DNA from: Proteiniclasticum ruminis DSM 24773
GTDB taxonomy: Bacteria > Bacillota > Clostridia > Clostridiales > Clostridiaceae
DNA: 64,000 bases
Assembly (NCBI RefSeq): GCF_000701905.1
Contig: NZ_KL370832.1
Coordinates: forward strand, 285,357-349,356
Direction: 5' to 3'
A program made the translations under genes and the position numbers. This document shows, in pieces, positions 59,673 through 64,000 of the stretch (the first letter of the stretch is position 1; every line of letters begins with the position of its first letter). Below the pieces are notes generated by a model. That model saw only the letters and a list, made by a program, of their open reading frames with translations. It made no database searches and was not told the DNA's origin.

Positions 59673-59859
59673 TGTGTTATCTAAGTCGTGCCAAATGTAT
59701 GAAGACAATAAAGTACCGTATAGAAATCTAAGTGCGCTAGTGTGATTATTAGCGATAAAGGTAGCAGCTACTTGGCCTCGTCCTTACCTTTATGGTGAAC
59801 GATCGTTCTTATTTATTGTTCCATGGCTTGTCAGTTCAAGATTGGTTACACTAGATTCT

Positions 59860-60000
59860 CTTATCCGTCGTTGTTCTTCACGTACTCCTACAAATACAAA
59901 TGGGTATTCAGCCCATTCGCATTAGCTTTCCCCATAATGCTATAGATAGCAGCACTAGATGCTACAACTATATGGCTCCCAAAGAAAAGCTAGTTTTCCT
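59860..60000 (-). pseudogene. Decayed IS66-family transposase C-terminal fragment
   Basis: Minus-strand reading gives 'RKTSFSLGA' in one frame, then 'ASSAAIYSIMGKANANGLNT' and, after a stop, 'EYVKNNDG'. This matches the C-terminal region of IS66 TnpC ('RKNWLF..S..GA-ASA-IYSI-ETAKANGLN-Y-YL'). Contains a frameshift and a stop, so it is dead. No N-terminal part is recognised. Confidence 0.65.
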
Positions 60001-60703
60001 ATTTTTTTCTTAATTTTTTTCTTAATGATTAATATTGGCCACCATATACTAGTTAGTTGTTACAATACTTTCATGACCTAACCAGATAACGATGGTCGAA
60101 AAAACTAGTCCGGACTAGAGCAGACTCATGGCAGTAGAATATTAAAGGATGAGGCACATATGACCTTGTTTATCAAGGAAGGTCAGCCAATAATGGCCTT
60201 GTTCACAATGTTTTCCAGTTGATACCTTATATTTGACCATATTAGGTATGCAAAATTTCTTGTCGAAAAGACGAAAGCATCAACCTCTATTCGGTTATGA
60301 TGAAGTTATCTGGTCATCTGCTTCTGCATCGCTTCCCACAAAGGGACAGTTCATCTTCTCCTGCAATGTCCATATTGCAGTGTCATTTTGTCTTAGATAC
60401 ATCCTTGTTTTTCAGATTATTCATCTCTGAAACCAGCATGCCTGAGTTATACAAGAGCAGTAATTTGGATTTGTACTTTGGAAGTGGACAATATAGTAGC
60501 TTTCCAAATATCACATTATTCAAATATCATTAGAAAAGTTAATCATTAGAAAATATATCATGAAAAAACAGCCTATATTCAAAGGATATAGTTGAACACG
60601 GTAAATATTTCAATTATAATTAAATGATGAAACATACTGACAACAGCATAGTTTGAGCATAATCAAATGAAAAAAATCCGAAGGTGAATGCAGGAGGAAA
60701 GGA

Positions 60704-63700
60704 ATGGAAAATAGAGACGGTCTCCCAATAGATTGGAAATGCATGATGGACTATTCCAGTGCCATGATACAGTCCATTGATCTACAGGGAAATTTCTTGT
60801 ATTACAACGATGCCTTTAGAAAAACTTTAGGTTATACAGATAATGAAATGAAATATCTGAACGTCTGGAAACTTCTATCTCCATCCTCACGAAGAACCTA
60901 TGAGGAAGTGTTGCAGCTGGTGAAAGAAGGAAAGGAACCCGGAGAAAGGGAACTGACCTTTGTGAGTGCATCTGGCGGGGAAGTGGTTCTTAGTGGACTT
61001 ATTTCAATTTCCAAGTCTACAACCGGTGAGATTTATGGTACCACAGAGTTCTATAGGGTCTATGCCTATGTGGATGCGCCTTTTTATATTGACAAAAGCT
61101 TTAGAAAGGAACATGACGCGCAAAAAAGCCTGGACTACCCTCATGGAAACTATGATGGGAATATGGTCTTGGGCCTTGCGGACCTCAATAGTCCCGTCAA
61201 CAGATTTTTAGACTCCATCTATGATTTGGTGTTCTTTAAAGACATCCATGGGGTCTACAGAGGCTGCAATAAAAATTTTGCAGAACTTCTCAATCTGCCA
61301 AAGGAGCAGATTTTAGGCAGGAATGACTATGATCTGTACACCGATGAGATTGCAGATATCTTTGTCAGTAAAGATCAGCAGATCTTTAAAGATCTCACCC
61401 CAAGAAAAAACGAAGAATGGAACACCCGAAATGATGGTTCCAGAAACTATATAGAAACACTGAAGACCCCATATTTTGGACCGAACAACCAGCTCATGGG
61501 CGTACTTGGCGTCAGTCGTGACATTACAGAGCGGAAGCTCGCAGAAGAGCGCCTGGAAGAGAATGAAAGACTTCTGGACATCTACTTTACCCAGAGTTTA
61601 AGCGGAAAATTTTTCATGATGCTGGACCATCCTGTAAAGTGGAGACAAGAGAATCATGACAGCGCTCTGAAAGAGATATATCATAACCTGAAAATGAACC
61701 GCATCAATCCTGCCATGGTCAGTCTATATGGCATATCAGAAGACGCACTGCTGGAAAACACCATTGTGAAAGAAGTTTTTACGGATATCGAGGAAGGGAA
61801 AGACCATTGGCTGTCCCTTCTCCATAAAGGCCATCACCAGATGGTGTTGGAAAAGAAGAAAAAATCCGGAGAAACTCTATATATTTCCAGTGATTATACA
61901 TGCCTGTACGACAGCTATGGGCAAGTTCTTGGCTTCTTCGGAAATCAAAGAGACATCACCAAGGAAATCCATGCGGAAGAAGAAAGAAAAACCAGGGAAC
62001 TGTATCTTCAGAAGATTCTGGAGACCGCCACTGACGGCTATTACGCAGTGAATGAGAAGCTGATCATCATCGATGTCAATGAAGCCTACTGCCGGATGTC
62101 CGGATACACCAAAGAAGAGCTCATCGGATCTTCTATTTTTATCCATACGGTGAAAGAAGAGGAAGAAGGAGTTCTGGAAAGAACCAAGAAAATCCTGGAA
62201 ACTGGATCCGCGCTCTTTGAATCGAGACATCAGAAGAAAGACGGAACAGCCTTTGACGTGGAAATCTCCGTGTCTGTTTTAAGCGATCCCGATACCATTT
62301 TCATCAACTTCATCCGGGACATCACAGAAAGAAAACAGCTGGAGAGCTACTTCCTCATTGAAAAAGATCTCTTCAAAAACACCATCCATTCTGCGGCAGA
62401 CGCTGTGATTTCCACAGACGATCATGGAATTGTGATCATCATGAACAGCATGGCCGAGCAGATGACTGGCTGGAATCAGGATGAGGCCTACGGAAAGAAA
62501 CTGGAAGAAATTCTCCATGTGGAAGACCGCAATGGAAATCCAATCGGAGATATTGCCAAAGACTGCATCAGCCGAAGCGAGACCGTTGAGTTTTCCCAGG
62601 ATCACCGGATTGTAGCAAAAAATGGCAGTGCAGTCTTTGTAGAACTTTCAGCCTCGCCCATTTCAGGCAGTGGAAGTGAAACCATTGGCGCAGTGGTGAT
62701 GTTTAAAGATGTCACAAGACGCCGGGCGGAAATGAAGAACATAGAAGACCTCAGTTTCAGGGATGCCCTTACAGGGCTCTACAACAGAAGATTCTTAAAT
62801 GAGACTATCGCTTCAAAAGAAGAGCTATTGGGACTGCCCCTCACCATCATGGTGGTGGATGTCAATGGACTGAAACTCACCAACGACGCCTTTGGGCATT
62901 CCGTGGGAGACGCTCTCCTGCAAGCCGTGGGCAGAATCTGCAAAGAAGTCACAAGGCCTGGAGACATCATCTGCAGAACCGGTGGAGATGAGTTTGTCAT
63001 CCTTCTTCCAAACAGTGACAGAGCCCAAGCGAAGGCGCTCAAAGACCGTATTGTTTCTGTGGCCTCCAAGACCCATGTGGAATCCATGCATGTGTCTCTG
63101 GCCATCGGATACTCTGTTATGAGGCACTCAGAAGAGCATTTTGATGATCTCTTTGCAGAAGCAGACAACAACATGTACAGAAACAAACTAAGATACGGAA
63201 AAACCGTTAAGAAGAGAACCATGGAAAAGCTTGTGCAAAAACTCAACACAAAGCACCCTGAAGTCATCAACCACGCAAAAGAAGTCTCCAATTACGCGAT
63301 AAAACTTGCTCAGGTTATTGGACTGGAAGAAAATGAACTGGAGAATATTAGGCTTGCGGCCAACTATCATGACATCGGAAAAGTCATGGTGCCCAAAGAA
63401 CTTCTGAAGAAGAAGGAAAAGCTCACAGATAAAGAAGTGAGCCAGGTGAGAAAGCATGCAGAACTTGGATACCAGCTTCTGAAGGAAGTGGATGAATATA
63501 AACACATCGCCGAAGTGGTTCTCAGCCATCATGAATGGTGGAACGGTACAGGATACCCTCAGAACCTGAAAGGCTATGACATCCCAAGAGCAGCCCGCAT
63601 CATTTCTGTTGCGGACGCCTATGAAACCATGACCGGAAAACACAGCTACAGGAAGCCTCTTTCCAAAGAAGACGCAGTGAAAGAGCTGAGAAACTTCTCC

Positions 63701-63763
63701 GGCATCCAGTTTGACCCGGATCTTGTAGAACTGTTTATACAGAAAGTGCTGAATGAAATATAA
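60704..63763 (+). CDS. Multi-PAS GGDEF-HD-GYP cyclic di-GMP protein
   Basis: 1019 residues, cytoplasmic. Five PAS-type domains in series (about 13-120, 167-285, 295-425, 440-550, 560-680), GGDEF about 690-845 (GGDEF 760-764 intact; RPGD at 751-754 forms an I-site), HD-GYP about 855-1019 (H889-D890, 'HHEWWNGTGYP'). It can therefore both make and break cyclic di-GMP, with the PAS set sensing redox, light, small ligands or partner proteins. AGGAGGAAAGG precedes ATG 60704. It resembles the 39706 gene in output order but has no membrane anchor. A hairpin follows. Confidence 0.93.
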   Translation: MENRDGLPIDWKCMMDYSSAMIQSIDLQGNFLYYNDAFRKTLGYTDNEMKYLNVWKLLSPSSRRTYEEVLQLVKEGKEPGERELTFVSASGGEVVLSGLISISKSTTGEIYGTTEFYRVYAYVDAPFYIDKSFRKEHDAQKSLDYPHGNYDGNMVLGLADLNSPVNRFLDSIYDLVFFKDIHGVYRGCNKNFAELLNLPKEQILGRNDYDLYTDEIADIFVSKDQQIFKDLTPRKNEEWNTRNDGSRNYIETLKTPYFGPNNQLMGVLGVSRDITERKLAEERLEENERLLDIYFTQSLSGKFFMMLDHPVKWRQENHDSALKEIYHNLKMNRINPAMVSLYGISEDALLENTIVKEVFTDIEEGKDHWLSLLHKGHHQMVLEKKKKSGETLYISSDYTCLYDSYGQVLGFFGNQRDITKEIHAEEERKTRELYLQKILETATDGYYAVNEKLIIIDVNEAYCRMSGYTKEELIGSSIFIHTVKEEEEGVLERTKKILETGSALFESRHQKKDGTAFDVEISVSVLSDPDTIFINFIRDITERKQLESYFLIEKDLFKNTIHSAADAVISTDDHGIVIIMNSMAEQMTGWNQDEAYGKKLEEILHVEDRNGNPIGDIAKDCISRSETVEFSQDHRIVAKNGSAVFVELSASPISGSGSETIGAVVMFKDVTRRRAEMKNIEDLSFRDALTGLYNRRFLNETIASKEELLGLPLTIMVVDVNGLKLTNDAFGHSVGDALLQAVGRICKEVTRPGDIICRTGGDEFVILLPNSDRAQAKALKDRIVSVASKTHVESMHVSLAIGYSVMRHSEEHFDDLFAEADNNMYRNKLRYGKTVKKRTMEKLVQKLNTKHPEVINHAKEVSNYAIKLAQVIGLEENELENIRLAANYHDIGKVMVPKELLKKKEKLTDKEVSQVRKHAELGYQLLKEVDEYKHIAEVVLSHHEWWNGTGYPQNLKGYDIPRAARIISVADAYETMTGKHSYRKPLSKEDAVKELRNFSGIQFDPDLVELFIQKVLNEI

Positions 63764-63767
63764 ATGA

Positions 63768-63815
63768 AAGCTCTGTCTTTAGAATGTTGCATTTTAGAGA
63801 TAGAGCTTCTTTATT
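63768..63815 (+). terminator. Terminator after multi-PAS gene
   Basis: AAGCTCTGTCTTTAGAATG (from 63768) pairs with CATTTTAGAGATAGAGCTT (to 63807) with G-U pairs and mismatches, then T-rich sequence. Confidence 0.75.
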
Positions 63816-63918
63816 TTTAGAATCTTGAAACAATTTATGAATCCTTATACAGAAAGAACAAAAGGCAGAGCAGTTGTTGTATGCTGAATATAAAAAAGAA
63901 TAGAAGGAGGACATAAAA

Positions 63919-64000
63919 ATGAATGAGAAAACACCAAACTTCAGTTTAAGGATCATTGTCACGGCTACTTATTTACTGATGATACTCATGAACGCCCTGG
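63919..64000 (+). CDS. Membrane protein, N-terminal part (3' end outside window)
   Basis: Starts ATG 63919 with AGAAGGAGGAC eight or so bases upstream. Only 27 residues are visible: a polar start (MNEKTPNFS) then a hydrophobic helix 'LRIIVTATYLLMILMNAL'. This could be the first helix of a small membrane protein such as a TspO-like or tryptophan-rich one, but the visible part is too short to tell. Confidence 0.5.
   Translation, partial: MNEKTPNFSLRIIVTATYLLMILMNAL

Larger units (their letters stand above)
59508..60703. other. 1.2-kb gene-free AT-rich region with IS66 remnant
   Basis: The 59621 terminator and an IS66 transposase relic are the only items I can support. A 65-codon plus frame at 60233 and a 78-codon one at 60297 overlap, have no binding sites and no family signal, so they are not called. 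GTGAATGCAGGAGGAAAGG before 60704 is the next gene's binding site. Confidence 0.5.

Noticed and set aside
60233-60533. Two overlapping open frames of 65 and 78 codons
   Set aside because: Different frames over the same bases, no binding sites, composition unlike real proteins; probably by chance or relics of an insertion sequence.

Overview
The window looks like chromosomal DNA of a low-to-moderate-GC anaerobic Firmicute, most likely a member of the Clostridia. The reasons are strong AGGAGG ribosome binding sites, occasional GTG/TTG starts, short U-tailed terminators, a microcompartment (eut/pdu-type) operon, a DtxR-regulated feo operon, TAAA-N15-CCGATA (sigma-D/FliA-type) promoters and a Gram-positive type IV pilus cluster. 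The genus cannot be fixed from sequence alone.

Layout. (1) 1-5005: the 3' part of an ethanolamine-type bacterial microcompartment operon: RnfC/PduS-like electron carrier (cut by the window edge), PduT-like tandem-BMC shell protein, EutQ N-terminal half, EutH, EutQ cupin half, EutG/PduQ-type alcohol dehydrogenase, EutJ. (2) 5.1-12.0 kb: a hypothetical protein, a YjiH-type membrane protein, an EAL-HDOD protein with two membrane proteins, then an RsbQ-type hydrolase directly followed by a PAS-GGDEF diguanylate cyclase. (3) 12.2-15.3 kb: a DtxR-type iron regulator, FeoA, FeoB and a small Cys-rich Feo protein, with DtxR-like operators before the regulator and before feoB. (4) 15.3-26.9 kb: mixed housekeeping and accessory genes: GNAT, Cache-GGDEF, soluble chemoreceptor with a CZB zinc domain, PadR/chromate transporter, ComFB, MarR, racemase, UPF0316, membrane GDPD, TVP38/VTT and VanZ proteins. 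(5) 27-44.6 kb: four paralogous membrane sensors with degenerate GGDEF plus EAL domains, a PAS-GAF-PAS-GGDEF-HD-GYP protein, and an AbgT transporter/M20 peptidase pair, an RluF-type enzyme and two small membrane proteins between them. (6) 45.1-53.4 kb: a type IV pilus operon, pilD-M-N-O-B-T-C-pilin. (7) 53.4-60.7 kb: a visibly more AT-rich, gene-poor stretch with minor pilin genes (one carrying Ig-like domains, one with a poly-Asn leader), small orphan genes, structured hairpins and decayed IS110 and IS66 transposases. (8) 60.7-63.8 kb: a 1019-residue multi-PAS GGDEF-HD-GYP protein, then the start of one more membrane protein.

The dominant theme is cyclic di-GMP: nine proteins carry GGDEF, EAL or HD-GYP domains, and the type IV pilus ATPase PilB begins with an MshEN-type domain of the kind that can bind cyclic di-GMP. 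A plausible reading (inference) is that iron, energy state and extracellular cues feed into cyclic di-GMP pools that tune pilus-driven attachment or motility. The most unusual items are the RsbQ/PAS-GGDEF pair with an exactly conserved RsbQ catalytic triad, the shared GW-x4-GHP sensor domain of the four EAL proteins, the PilO-LysM fusion, the prepilin with Ig-like domains, and the split EutQ.
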